From Loktanella gaetbuli (lineage in GTDB: Bacteria; Pseudomonadota; Alphaproteobacteria; Rhodobacterales; Rhodobacteraceae), in the NCBI RefSeq assembly GCF_020531945.1, contig NZ_JAJATZ010000003.1, forward strand, positions 124,001-188,000: a stretch of DNA of 64,000 nt, in the 5' to 3' direction. The notes beneath the pieces are model-generated. The model did not search any database, was not told the DNA's origin, and was given only the letters and a program-made list of their open reading frames with translations. The translations under genes were made by a program, and so were the position numbers. Numbering within the stretch: the stretch's first letter is position 1; every line of letters starts with the position of its first letter. Shown piece by piece: positions 34,140-42,437 of the stretch.

Positions 34140-34790
34140 ATGAGATCATATACCGACGACGAAAAAAAATTTATGACTTTTATCACAGAGCACGCAGTCG
34201 CTACAAACTCCAATTTTGCAAGGCTAGCCTCCGATCATTTCTTTACGACTGGCAGCCGACCTATCATGTTGGTAATTGACGAAGGGAAACGCGTACTTTT
34301 ATTATGCAGTAAAGGAAAATTTCATGACGAATTTTACAAATTCATCAACTATGTTGCATTAATGGAGGAACTCGAAAGCGAAAGACTTATCATTCGCATT
34401 CCGCAGAGAAACTCACACTACTTCGTTGGCGAGCTAGGGGATTCCTACCAAAGGCCTGCGCCAAACGGCGCTACAGACTTCATCTCACCATCGACAGGCA
34501 ACTTCATCAGGTCAGATAATTTTGAAACGCTCCAAAACCTTTGGTCAACCAAGACCGAAGCGCTAGAAATTATTGAAATTGAGTCAGAAAGCATGCCTGA
34601 TTTGGCAAGCCGCCTATCCAATGCATTTTCCAGTGTAGTTTACCCTCGAGAGACACTCGTAAATCTCGTGCGGAACAAATTTAGAAATTTCGAAGAAATA
34701 AGACACAGAGAGACAATGACAGTAGCTATAGCCGCAATAAGTGTAACGATCTTATTTTCAACTATCTCACTTATACTAAGCACGATATAA
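34140..34790 (+). CDS. AT-rich cargo gene, tail-anchored protein of unknown function
   Basis: This 216-residue protein has a soluble N-terminal part and a single hydrophobic C-terminal segment (about 193-214: MTVAIAAISVTILFSTISLI), which would anchor it in the inner membrane. Its base composition is far more AT-rich than the phage genes around it. It lies between integrase and attachment site, a usual place for lysogenic conversion or anti-phage genes. I do not recognise the family; a defence or superinfection-exclusion role is a guess. Confidence 0.6.
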   Translation: MRSYTDDEKKFMTFITEHAVATNSNFARLASDHFFTTGSRPIMLVIDEGKRVLLLCSKGKFHDEFYKFINYVALMEELESERLIIRIPQRNSHYFVGELGDSYQRPAPNGATDFISPSTGNFIRSDNFETLQNLWSTKTEALEIIEIESESMPDLASRLSNAFSSVVYPRETLVNLVRNKFRNFEEIRHRETMTVAIAAISVTILFSTISLILSTI

Positions 34791-34869
34791 AAACATGCCG
34801 CCGAAAAATTATCGATCCCAACGAAAATAGCCCCTAAAAGAAAAGTCGGACCCAATCATCATATCAAAA

Positions 34870-35193
34870 TTAACGCTGAGCTTTGAAACACTCAATCTCA
34901 ATTTCGTTCCTAAATCTTGAAGCGGCATCGCTTCTCATACCTTCGGATGAAAATTGGGGAACATCATACGCTCTCATTACCATCATTTCAAAGGTCTCGT
35001 TTCCTTCGCTCACAGCCATCATCTGACTTAGGGCTATTCCAAGCTGACGATTGCTCATGATACTTTCTGCCAAGTCGCCATAGTTTGCGCATGACGCCCT
35101 TTCGTCCGCGCTACCATCTTGAGCAAAACTTTCCGTAGCGAAGCTCGCCGAAAGCATCAAAGAAAAAGCTACGATGCCAGCTAGTCTCATCAT
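34870..35193 (-). CDS. Small secreted protein, cargo gene near the attachment site
   Basis: This 107-residue protein starts with a signal peptide (MMRLAGIVAFSLMLSASFAT, cleavage probably after SFA before QDG) and has two Cys in the mature part (SCANY, IECFKA), which could form a disulfide. It is convergent with the tail-anchored cargo gene. It would be periplasmic; its function is unknown. Confidence 0.6.
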   Translation of the reverse strand: MMRLAGIVAFSLMLSASFATESFAQDGSADERASCANYGDLAESIMSNRQLGIALSQMMAVSEGNETFEMMVMRAYDVPQFSSEGMRSDAASRFRNEIEIECFKAQR

Positions 35194-35362
35194 GATTCAA
35201 TGTTTTCCATTTCCAAAAATTTCTCTTTTGCTGGCACGCTCTACAATGGAAGTGACCGAGTCAAACGAAAAATCTAGCTACTGTCGGTACAGAACAAGTA
35301 CAGATCGTAACGGCGCGTAGCACTACCAGTTTGATTACTAACAGTTATTGCGAAATCGCGTC
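35194..35362. other. Non-coding region between cargo gene and attachment site
   Basis: This 169-base gap holds the promoter region of the secreted protein gene and the phage-side arm of the attachment site. I see no gene. It should hold integrase arm-binding sites if the att overlap is near 35363, but no clear repeats were visible by eye. Confidence 0.4.
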
Positions 35363-35412
35363 GCCCCCTCCTAAGGGGCAGGTTGCAGGTTCGAACCCTG
35401 CCGGGGTCACCA
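35363..35412 (+). other. 3' fragment of tRNA-Arg(CCT): right attachment site
   Basis: The bases run from the anticodon stem to the CCA end of a tRNA: GCCCC/GGGGC stem, loop CTCCTAA with anticodon CCT at 35370-35372, variable loop AGGTT, T-arm GCAGG-TTCGAAC-CCTGC, acceptor strand CGGGGTC, discriminator A, and CCA. No matching GACCCCG acceptor strand or D-arm lies upstream, so the gene is not complete here. The intact tRNA is expected at the left end of the prophage, outside the window. Confidence 0.88.
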
Positions 35413-35429
35413 AAAACACCTGATGTGAG

Positions 35430-36311
35430 TTACAGCATCCCTTTTCCAAAAATCACACCATCCCCTTTCCGCGCAGTGGTTTTTTGCAGGTTTAATTTAC
35501 GATTGCGGTTTCTCAATGCATAGCTTTCCACATCCTGCCTCAGATAGATGCCGTCGAAACTTTGGTGCGCAGTTGAGACCTCTTCGACCTCACTTGCCTC
35601 GATCAAAGCCTTAATTACACGCTTTGGTTCAACAACCTCTGCAGCAGCGGTCCGAAGCGTCAGGAACTTTGCGTGGAACGCGTCAGCATCTGCAGCAGTG
35701 ACGCGGTGGCGTGATTTACCGGACTTGGGATCCAAAATGACTGTGGCCTCCATTAGGCCTGAATCGATCAGCGCCTGCATGGTTCCTTTTGTGACGATGC
35801 CCAATGCCTGCCCGAAGACAAACGGGGACTGGCCTTCTGGGAAATGTTCCTTCGCCAGTGCATCAACTTTCTCCGGCACGACATGGACTGCTGCATAGCC
35901 TTTTCGTTTGTGATCAATGCCAACGGCGACGTCACCCTTCAACACAGCGGCCACGACGATCCCAATCGTCAATCGGCACCTGACAGCTGCATCGTGGATG
36001 TGCTCCCAACTCTGATCGTCGCGACTGATGTCAGTAGATTTTTCGGTCAGCTTGCTTAGGAAAGATTCAATCTTTGTCGGATCCCAGGCTGAACGGGCAC
36101 GTGCCCTTTGCACCGTCGGTTCAACAATCTTGGCAGCTTTCAATGCATTCAGCTGGACATCGGAAATGGAGAAGGCCTTACGCAGCACCGCTACATTGAT
36201 CAAACCATCGAGTTTTTCGTTCAATCCATCGATCATGCTGGCGGGGAAAGTGAGCTTTGCACTGTGACGTTCATCACTTGAGTCGATGATATCCTCCGCT
36301 GCCGACTGCAA
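35430..36311 (-). CDS. TniQ-C-terminal-like protein, possible remnant
   Basis: This frame runs 293 codons from TTG 36311; the first ATG is codon 26. It is soluble and helical (VLRKAFSISDVQLNALKAAK), and in look it recalls the C-terminal half of TniQ-family proteins of Tn7-like elements found in this bacterial group, but no TniQ zinc-finger N-terminus is present and a stop lies just upstream. It may be the 5'-truncated leftover of an earlier element beside the tRNA hotspot. The family call is uncertain. Confidence 0.45.
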   Translation of the reverse strand: MQSAAEDIIDSSDERHSAKLTFPASMIDGLNEKLDGLINVAVLRKAFSISDVQLNALKAAKIVEPTVQRARARSAWDPTKIESFLSKLTEKSTDISRDDQSWEHIHDAAVRCRLTIGIVVAAVLKGDVAVGIDHKRKGYAAVHVVPEKVDALAKEHFPEGQSPFVFGQALGIVTKGTMQALIDSGLMEATVILDPKSGKSRHRVTAADADAFHAKFLTLRTAAAEVVEPKRVIKALIEASEVEEVSTAHQSFDGIYLRQDVESYALRNRNRKLNLQKTTARKGDGVIFGKGML

Positions 36312-36598
36312 AGCAGACAGCTACAAGACAAGATTATACGAGTCGCTCACTCTTGCTGTTCACGATGGAAAGGCAACACGTCGGGCGTAAAGCGGGCATC
36401 CGTTGCTCTACCTAAATTACTTCGAACAACAGCAATAGCGGACATACATGAAAGTGAAGGCTGCTGCATGCTGTGATGCAAGAAATTACGTAAGGGGGTA
36501 TAGGTCCGGTTTATTATATGCGCTCATCGACGCTGGATGTTGAAATATATTGTTGTGACACAAGTTCAAATGCTCGCGCTAACGAAATGAAGTATTGC
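36312..36598. other. Non-coding region right of the remnant gene
   Basis: This 287-base gap, more AT-rich than its surroundings, holds no gene I can support. A 31-codon minus-strand frame ending ARFTPDVLPFHREQQE is visible but too short and without context. It may be decayed sequence from the same former element. Confidence 0.4.
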
Positions 36599-38485
36599 TT
36601 ACATCCGCGGCATTCCCTTTTGTCGCATCAGCCGTTTTTGCGCGGCGATGCGGAATGGGGCGTTCGGTGCGCCGTAACCGGAGTAGCCATTCTGTCGCTG
36701 CACGATCTCAAAGAACATCCCGCCCGCGTAGGGGCGTGAATAGAAATGGTAGAACGATCCCTTCGCATCTTCGTCATAGAGGATATTGCCAGCCTTCAGT
36801 CGTTCCAATTGATCTGGGTCGAGGTCAAAACGGGCTGCAAGATCGGCGTAGTAGTTGTCAGCCATCGGAAGGGACTTGAAACCCATTTCGGTCATGGCGG
36901 CGCTGGTCGCGAAGATATCGTCGCTGGTCAGTGCGATGTGCTGGACCGATGCGCCAAAACTGTCAGCCAGAAAACCTCCCGCCATCGTGCGGTGCGTGTC
37001 AGCGCCGTTCAGGGTGATCCGGAACGCACCGTCCGGCGTTTCGATCGCCTGACTGCGCACTAGGCCGTCGGGATCGACCACATCGACCATCGGTGATTTC
37101 CGCATATCGAACATGGTGGTGTAGAACAGCGACCAACTGAGCATTTCGTCATAGCTCATCGTCTGGGCCAAATGGTCGATCCGCATCAGGCCCGCATCTG
37201 CGGCCTCATTGGACATCTGATTGAATTCCACGTCCCAAATGCTCTTAAGCGCCGACGACGCGTCGACGAAATGCAGAACGCTGCCGCTTAGACCCCGGAT
37301 AGCGGGAATATCAATTTCGCCCGGGCCGACCGGTTGCTTGAACAGATCAGCGCCAAGATGCTGAGCGCGGCTGACGGCCTGGTTGGCATCACAGACCGAC
37401 AGGCCGATATCGCACACGGTCGTACCGTGCATGGCATAGGCGCTGCTGGCATAGCCTGTGGTTTCACGGTTCACGACAATCCGAATGTCGCCCTGGATCC
37501 AGAGGGCGAGTTGCTTTGCGATGTGGGTGCCGGCGTGGCGAAAGCCAAGCGTCTGCAGCATGGCCTCGAATGCATCAGCTTCACGGCCTCGGGTCGCGAA
37601 CTCGACAAAGGATACCCCGTCGACATTGGCGCGCGCGGGCATCTCAGGCGCAGTCTTTGCCGTTGCGGGCTCTGCTCGGCGCACATCATCCATGAGCGCC
37701 ACCAGCGACCGGTGACCGTCCTTTGCAATCGTCTTGGGCTGCCCGCCACGGAACTGATCGTTGAAGATCTCGAGCGAGATCGGCCCTGCGTATCCCGTCG
37801 CCATGACGGCTGTCATGAAATCGGCCACTGCAAGTTCACCTTCGCCCGGCATATTGCGGAAGTGGCGCGACCAATACAGCAAGTCCATCTCGATCAGGGG
37901 CGCATCGGCAAGCTGGACAAAGAAGATCTTGTCACCGGGAATGCGCCGGATCGTTTCGGGATCGATTTTGCGAGCCAACGTGTGGAAACTGTCCAAGACA
38001 AGGCCTACGTTTTTATGGTCTGCACGCCTGACAATCTCCCACGCGTCGCGGTGGTCGTTGACGTGCGTGCCCCATGCCAAAGCCTCGTATCCGACGCGCA
38101 GGCCACGTTTGGCGGCCCGATCGCCCAGTTCCGCGAAATCGGCGGCAGCACGGTCGATCCCACCCAGGGCTGCTGGATGGCAGCTCGAACAGATCAGAAC
38201 CAGGTCGGTGCCCAACTCTTCCATCAGATCGAATTTGCGTTCCGCGCGGTCGAACGCCTTGGCGCGCAAGGGGTCTGGCAGGCCTTCGAAATCTCGAAAC
38301 GGTTGGAACAACGTGATCTCCAGCCCCATGGAGCGGATCAGATCACCGACCTCGCGGGGGTTGCCGTCATGGGCGATGAAATCCTGCTCAAAAATTTCGA
38401 TCCCGTCGAAACCGGCGGCGGCAATGGCTTCAAGCTTTTCGAGCAAATTGCCGGAAATGGACACAGTCGCGATTGATGTTTTCAT
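36599..38485 (-). CDS. quiC: 3-dehydroshikimate dehydratase, QuiC type (isomerase/HPPD-like fusion)
   Basis: This 628-residue protein combines an N-terminal xylose-isomerase-like TIM barrel (1 to about 270, with LICSSCHPAALGG, LVLDSFHT and SLEIFND) with a C-terminal 4-hydroxyphenylpyruvate-dioxygenase-like vicinal-oxygen-chelate part (about 290-628). That fusion is the bacterial 3-dehydroshikimate dehydratase that makes protocatechuate in quinate/shikimate breakdown. It is the first feature of the cluster here, six bases downstream of the TRAP permease gene on the same strand. Confidence 0.92.
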   Translation of the reverse strand: MKTSIATVSISGNLLEKLEAIAAAGFDGIEIFEQDFIAHDGNPREVGDLIRSMGLEITLFQPFRDFEGLPDPLRAKAFDRAERKFDLMEELGTDLVLICSSCHPAALGGIDRAAADFAELGDRAAKRGLRVGYEALAWGTHVNDHRDAWEIVRRADHKNVGLVLDSFHTLARKIDPETIRRIPGDKIFFVQLADAPLIEMDLLYWSRHFRNMPGEGELAVADFMTAVMATGYAGPISLEIFNDQFRGGQPKTIAKDGHRSLVALMDDVRRAEPATAKTAPEMPARANVDGVSFVEFATRGREADAFEAMLQTLGFRHAGTHIAKQLALWIQGDIRIVVNRETTGYASSAYAMHGTTVCDIGLSVCDANQAVSRAQHLGADLFKQPVGPGEIDIPAIRGLSGSVLHFVDASSALKSIWDVEFNQMSNEAADAGLMRIDHLAQTMSYDEMLSWSLFYTTMFDMRKSPMVDVVDPDGLVRSQAIETPDGAFRITLNGADTHRTMAGGFLADSFGASVQHIALTSDDIFATSAAMTEMGFKSLPMADNYYADLAARFDLDPDQLERLKAGNILYDEDAKGSFYHFYSRPYAGGMFFEIVQRQNGYSGYGAPNAPFRIAAQKRLMRQKGMPRM

Positions 38486-38491
38486 GAAAGA

Positions 38492-39787
38492 TTATCCATT
38501 ATAGCCAAGCAGTCGCGGCAGGAACAAAACGATGTCCGGCACAAAAGTGATCACTATCAGGGCGGCGATCAGCGCCAGCAGGAACGGCCAGATTTCCTGA
38601 ATGACCTTGCCGATTGGTGCGCCAGAGACATTCGACACAATGAACAACAGCAACCCGTAGGGCGGCGTAATCAGCCCGATCATTGCGTTGACGACGACGA
38701 CGACACCGAAATGGACCATGTCGATGCCCAGTGCCTCCGCTGTCGGGATCAGGATCGGGACAATGATCAGCAGGATCGCACCACCCTCAAGGACGCATCC
38801 CAGAACCAGAATAAGCACGTTGACGGCGATCAGGAACGTGATGGCGTTCATTTCCCAGTCGAGCATCACCGATGCGATCTGGTTGGGCACCTGTTCGCGC
38901 ACAATCACGTATTCGAACGCCAGCGCACCCGCGACAAGAATGCCAACTGCGGCGGTAGACCGCGCGGATGACAAAAGCGCCCCGTAAAACTGCCTGATGC
39001 TCACCGACCGATAAAGAACAATGGAAATGACGAGCGCGTAGAAGGCCGCAACGGCAGCGGCTTCCGTTGGAGTGACGACGCCGCCATAAATGCCGCCTAA
39101 CAAGATGACTGGAAGGAGAAGGGCTGGCAGCGCCTTGAACGTCAAGGCCGGTAGTTCACGCGCGGGAACGACATCGTCCACGGGGAAATTTCGGCGGCGC
39201 GCAATGACGTAGTTCATTCCGGCCATCATGAAGGCCATCATCAGGCCGGGCAGTATGCCGGCGGCGAACAGGAAGCCGATGGATTGGTCCGCGACCAATG
39301 CATAAAGGACCATTGGGATTGACGGAGGGATGATCGGCCCGATGGTCGCCGTGGCAGCGGTGATCGCGGCGGCGTATTGGGGTGTGTAGCGCCCATCTTT
39401 CGTCATCATTCCGATGATAATCTTGCCCATGCCCACGGCATCCGCCACGGCAGATCCGGACATGCCTGAAAAGATTACCGACGAGACGACGTTGACGTGC
39501 CCCAGCCCACCACGGAATCGACCCACGAGCGCCTGACAGAACCTGAGCAGCCTGTCGGCAAGAGATCCTACGTTCATGATGTCGGCCGCGAGGATAAACA
39601 GCGGGATGGCAAGCAAGGTGTAGCCGTTGAACAAACCCTGCAACATGGTTTCAGGCGCCAGTCCCGGATCACGGCCAGCAAGCACAAGATACATCAGCGA
39701 TCCGGCGATCATGGTGATGCCCACCGACTGTCCCGCAATCACGAGGACGACAATCAACACGATCGCAAGGGTAAGTGGATCAGTCAT
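38492..39787 (-). CDS. dctM: TRAP transporter large membrane subunit (DctM)
   Basis: This 431-residue protein consists almost wholly of membrane spans and has DctM landmarks such as GLLLFIVSNVSGAP near the C-terminus and SVIFSGMSGSAVADAVG. It carries substrate with a sodium gradient. ATG 39787 overlaps the DctQ stop by eight bases (ATGACTGA). The linked catabolic genes suggest that the substrate is quinate, shikimate or a related acid. Confidence 0.93.
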   Translation of the reverse strand: MTDPLTLAIVLIVVLVIAGQSVGITMIAGSLMYLVLAGRDPGLAPETMLQGLFNGYTLLAIPLFILAADIMNVGSLADRLLRFCQALVGRFRGGLGHVNVVSSVIFSGMSGSAVADAVGMGKIIIGMMTKDGRYTPQYAAAITAATATIGPIIPPSIPMVLYALVADQSIGFLFAAGILPGLMMAFMMAGMNYVIARRRNFPVDDVVPARELPALTFKALPALLLPVILLGGIYGGVVTPTEAAAVAAFYALVISIVLYRSVSIRQFYGALLSSARSTAAVGILVAGALAFEYVIVREQVPNQIASVMLDWEMNAITFLIAVNVLILVLGCVLEGGAILLIIVPILIPTAEALGIDMVHFGVVVVVNAMIGLITPPYGLLLFIVSNVSGAPIGKVIQEIWPFLLALIAALIVITFVPDIVLFLPRLLGYNG

Positions 39788-40301
39788 AGTCGTGCGACTC
39801 CGGATCTTGGGGGAGGTGGACGTGCGGACCACGTCCGGTGACGGCATCCCAGACTTGAACAAGCGCGCGGATGATCACGGCCACCGCGAACAGCATGTAG
39901 ATGGAAAAGACCCAGTTGAAGGGAATGCGCAGGGCCGCCGTGCGTTCGCGCGCCATGAAATCGATGTAATCCCAAACAGCTGGAAGCGTGAAAATAAAAA
40001 TCGCCGCGATCACAAGACCGCCAAAGATGTCAAAGACGCGGCGCCATGGGCGGGGAACGGCGTAATACACCATATCGAGGCGGATCACCTCGCGGCCCTT
40101 CACAACGAAGGCGTAGCCGAACAGGATGCCCCAGAGCCACGCGAGCGTGACCCATTCGACCGTCCAGTCGACGGAAATATTAAGCACGTAGCGAAACAGG
40201 ACTTGCAGGAGGAACACGACGAACATGCTCAGCAGCAGCGCTGCAAGGATGTTTTCGGCACGCGCGCGCAGCCACAGTCCGGTTTTGACAAGAGCTTCCA
40301 T
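39780..40301 (-). CDS. dctQ: TRAP transporter small membrane subunit (DctQ)
   Basis: This 173-residue protein has four hydrophobic spans and the DctQ segment DWTVEWVTLAWLWGILFG. It pairs with DctM as the membrane part of the transporter and ends with a His/Asp-rich tail. A strong hairpin lies between it and the binding-protein gene upstream. Confidence 0.92.
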   Translation of the reverse strand: MEALVKTGLWLRARAENILAALLLSMFVVFLLQVLFRYVLNISVDWTVEWVTLAWLWGILFGYAFVVKGREVIRLDMVYYAVPRPWRRVFDIFGGLVIAAIFIFTLPAVWDYIDFMARERTAALRIPFNWVFSIYMLFAVAVIIRALVQVWDAVTGRGPHVHLPQDPESHDYD

Positions 40302-40334
40302 GGTGACCGGCCTCCACTCCGGTGTGGTCTATGA

Positions 40335-40359
40335 GCGGGGCCAAATTGGCCGGCCCCGC
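40335..40359 (-). terminator. Hairpin between dctP and dctQ
   Basis: GCGGGGCC (40335-40342) pairs perfectly with GGCCCCGC (40352-40359). No T run follows on the minus strand, so it is more likely an mRNA-stabilising or attenuating hairpin that keeps binding-protein mRNA above that of the membrane subunits. Confidence 0.6.
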
Positions 40360-40380
40360 CAGAGATCATCGGGTCGGCGA

Positions 40381-41364
40381 TTACATATCGCCGATGGCTT
40401 CGACCAAACCTTCGGGCCAGTCAGCCGAATACTCGGACGCCCGATACACACCCAGAACATGTTCGCGGAAGGCCGCGTTGTCGGGCATGTAAACGTCAAC
40501 GCCATTGGCTGCGATTTCCGCGGCCAAATCAGCCTCCTGCTGGAGGGTGATCGCATCAAGTGCCGCCTCGAACCCGTCGGCGCAGCCTTGAACGGTTGTC
40601 TGCTGTTCGGGTGTCATCTCATTCCAGGTCTCAAGCGAGATGGTGAACAGATTTGACGCGATCAGGTGGCTGGTAGTGCCGATGTGGGTCAGCACCTCGT
40701 CGAATTTCATCGAACGCGTGGCAGGAAAGCCGTTGTCCTGACCGTCGATCGCGCCAGTCTGAAGGGCCGTGTAAACTTCGGTGAACGGCACCGGCACGGG
40801 TGTGGCACCCATGGCCTCGCCTACGAACTGCCAGCCTTCGCCCGGCGGCATGCGCAACTGCACACCGTCAAGGTCTTCGGGTGTCATGATCCGTTCGTCA
40901 CCGACATAGCCGATGTGGCGCGCGCCGATATAGGGAAACGCAAGAACCTTGACCTCTGCAGTCTCTTCGATCTCGGCCAGCATGTCGTCAATCACGTCGC
41001 TGTCGTAGACAGCGCGCATGTGTTCGTAATCCCGGAACAGGAACGGGGTGCCGAGCACGCTGGTCGATGGCACCTGGTTCTGAAAATCAAACGGCGCGAG
41101 GTTACCCATGTCGAGGTTGCCCCGCTGCATGGCAGTCAGTTCAGTGCCTTGTTCGAATAGTGTCGCACCGTGGAATGGCTGAAAATCAAAGCCCACGCCC
41201 AAGCAATCGCCAAATTCCGTCTGGAGAGTTTCGGAACGGATATCGGTCGGGGATACGGTGTCCGAGTAGATAAGTTCGATGGCATCCTGCGCGAACGCGG
41301 CATTCGCCATCAGTGCAAGGGCCGCGGCCCCGGTCATCAGTTTCTTGGTGGTCGTCAAACGCAT
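40381..41364 (-). CDS. dctP: TRAP transporter substrate-binding protein (DctP)
   Basis: This 327-residue periplasmic protein has a signal peptide (cleavage after NAAFA, before QDAIEL) and the DctP core with the conserved Arg segment LRMPPGEGWQFVGEAMGATP and the PVPFTEVYTALQTGAIDGQ block. GGGAGGAA before ATG 41364 sets the start; the open frame upstream lacks such a site. It delivers substrate to DctQM. Confidence 0.93.
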   Translation of the reverse strand: MRLTTTKKLMTGAAALALMANAAFAQDAIELIYSDTVSPTDIRSETLQTEFGDCLGVGFDFQPFHGATLFEQGTELTAMQRGNLDMGNLAPFDFQNQVPSTSVLGTPFLFRDYEHMRAVYDSDVIDDMLAEIEETAEVKVLAFPYIGARHIGYVGDERIMTPEDLDGVQLRMPPGEGWQFVGEAMGATPVPVPFTEVYTALQTGAIDGQDNGFPATRSMKFDEVLTHIGTTSHLIASNLFTISLETWNEMTPEQQTTVQGCADGFEAALDAITLQQEADLAAEIAANGVDVYMPDNAAFREHVLGVYRASEYSADWPEGLVEAIGDM

Positions 41365-41413
41365 TGGTATTCCTCCCTGTCGCGTTTCGTTTCGTTGTCG
41401 GCATGACAACGGA

Positions 41414-42304
41414 TCATGTGGCGTCGAAGCCTTTGAATGTCGCCATCATCCGGGCGGCATCGGCATCGCGGCCGGTAAAGAGTTGAAAGGCGCGGACGGC
41501 CTGAAAGACGGCCATGCGCGATCCGTCGAGGGTGCGGCACCCTTTTGCGATTGCGATGCGCAGAAACTCGGTTTCCAAAGGAAAATAGACGATCTCCGCA
41601 ACCCAGTGGTCCGGGGTCAGAAGCGCCGTGTCGATCGGGGTTCCGGGCAATTTCGCCATACCCATAGGCGTAGCGTTGACAATACCGTTCGCGCTGGCGG
41701 CGCACTTTGCGACATCGTCCACAACATGTGCTGTCTTCGTTCCTGTCAGCGTGTTGACCCGATCCGCCAATGCCGAAGCCGCGTCCGCTCTGCTGTCGAC
41801 GATCATCAACTCAGTGACGCCAAGATCTTGCAGGGCAAAGGCCAAAGCACCACCAGCACCACCAGCGCCGATCAGCAAGATCCGATCAAGTTTCACATCT
41901 GGCAGGCCGTTGCGCATCCCTTCGGCAAATCCCCAGAAATCCGTATTGTGCCCAAATCGTTTGCCGTCGCGAAATACCAGCGTGTTGACGGCCCCAACCT
42001 TGCGTGCTGCCTCCGAGAGCTCGTCCGTCAGCGCGATCACCGCTTGCTTGTAGGGAAACGTAATATTGAGGCCAGAGAACCCTGCGGCCTCGGCATGCGC
42101 GACGATATCTGGCAGGTTACCCCCGGTTTCCAGTTGCTCCGGATCGATCAGGTCGTAGCGATAGTCCAATCCTTGTGAGAGTCCTTCGGCCACATGCATC
42201 GCTGGCGTACGGGACTCTTGTATTCCGTTGCCCACAAGGCCGACGCGCACAGATTTGCTCTGTGGATATGGCTCTTTGCAAAGCGGAGTCGCGCTCTCGC
42301 TCAT
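41414..42304 (-). CDS. aroE: Quinate/shikimate dehydrogenase (AroE family)
   Basis: This 296-residue enzyme has the substrate motif GIQESRTPAMH, the catalytic lysine in ITFPYKQAV, GHNTDFWGF, and the Rossmann motif LIGAGGAGGALAFAL. The variant Ser-Arg-Thr-Pro motif and the genomic context point to a catabolic enzyme that oxidises quinate or shikimate, rather than the biosynthetic AroE, which usually lies elsewhere. GGGAGGATTG precedes ATG 42304. It is divergent from the TetR gene. Confidence 0.88.
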   Translation of the reverse strand: MSESATPLCKEPYPQSKSVRVGLVGNGIQESRTPAMHVAEGLSQGLDYRYDLIDPEQLETGGNLPDIVAHAEAAGFSGLNITFPYKQAVIALTDELSEAARKVGAVNTLVFRDGKRFGHNTDFWGFAEGMRNGLPDVKLDRILLIGAGGAGGALAFALQDLGVTELMIVDSRADAASALADRVNTLTGTKTAHVVDDVAKCAASANGIVNATPMGMAKLPGTPIDTALLTPDHWVAEIVYFPLETEFLRIAIAKGCRTLDGSRMAVFQAVRAFQLFTGRDADAARMMATFKGFDAT

Positions 42305-42350
42305 TTCACAATCCTCCCACGGCAATAATTCTGCCGCCTCCAAAACCAGA

Positions 42351-42400
42351 TTGTACCGAGCGGTTAATTCCGTCAAGCATTTTGTACTAGCCGGTTAATT
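42351..42400. promoter_or_regulatory. Direct repeat operators for the TetR regulator
   Basis: TTGTACCGAGCGGTTAATT (42351-42369) and TTGTACTAGCCGGTTAATT (42382-42400) match at 14 of 19 positions and start 31 bases apart, three helical turns. The first contains the dyad ACCG-AG-CGGT. They lie between the divergent aroE and tetR genes, where one regulator could control both directions. Confidence 0.65.
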
Positions 42401-42437
42401 TGGGGAATGTTAGGGTCTGGTTATGAGGAGTAGGTGG

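Larger units (their letters stand above)
1..35412. mobile_element. Lambda-like siphovirus prophage (left end outside window)
   Basis: This stretch carries a full set of phage genes: integrase, CI/Cro-type regulators, primase and helicase, terminase, portal, protease-capsid, tail, tape measure and lysis-type genes. Gene order within the late block follows the lambda/HK97 pattern. The right end is set by a tRNA-Arg 3' fragment at 35363-35412. The left attachment site, and probably the endolysin, are beyond position 1. Every module seen has intact reading frames, so the prophage may be functional, but I cannot test that from sequence. Confidence 0.95.

Noticed and set aside
35294..35412. Complete tRNA gene
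   Set aside because: Only the part from the anticodon stem to CCA is present; no complementary 5' acceptor strand or D-arm precedes it.
37334..38504. Plus-strand frames of up to 380 codons opposite quiC
   Set aside because: The minus strand encodes a complete two-domain QuiC; the plus-strand frames have no recognisable protein features.
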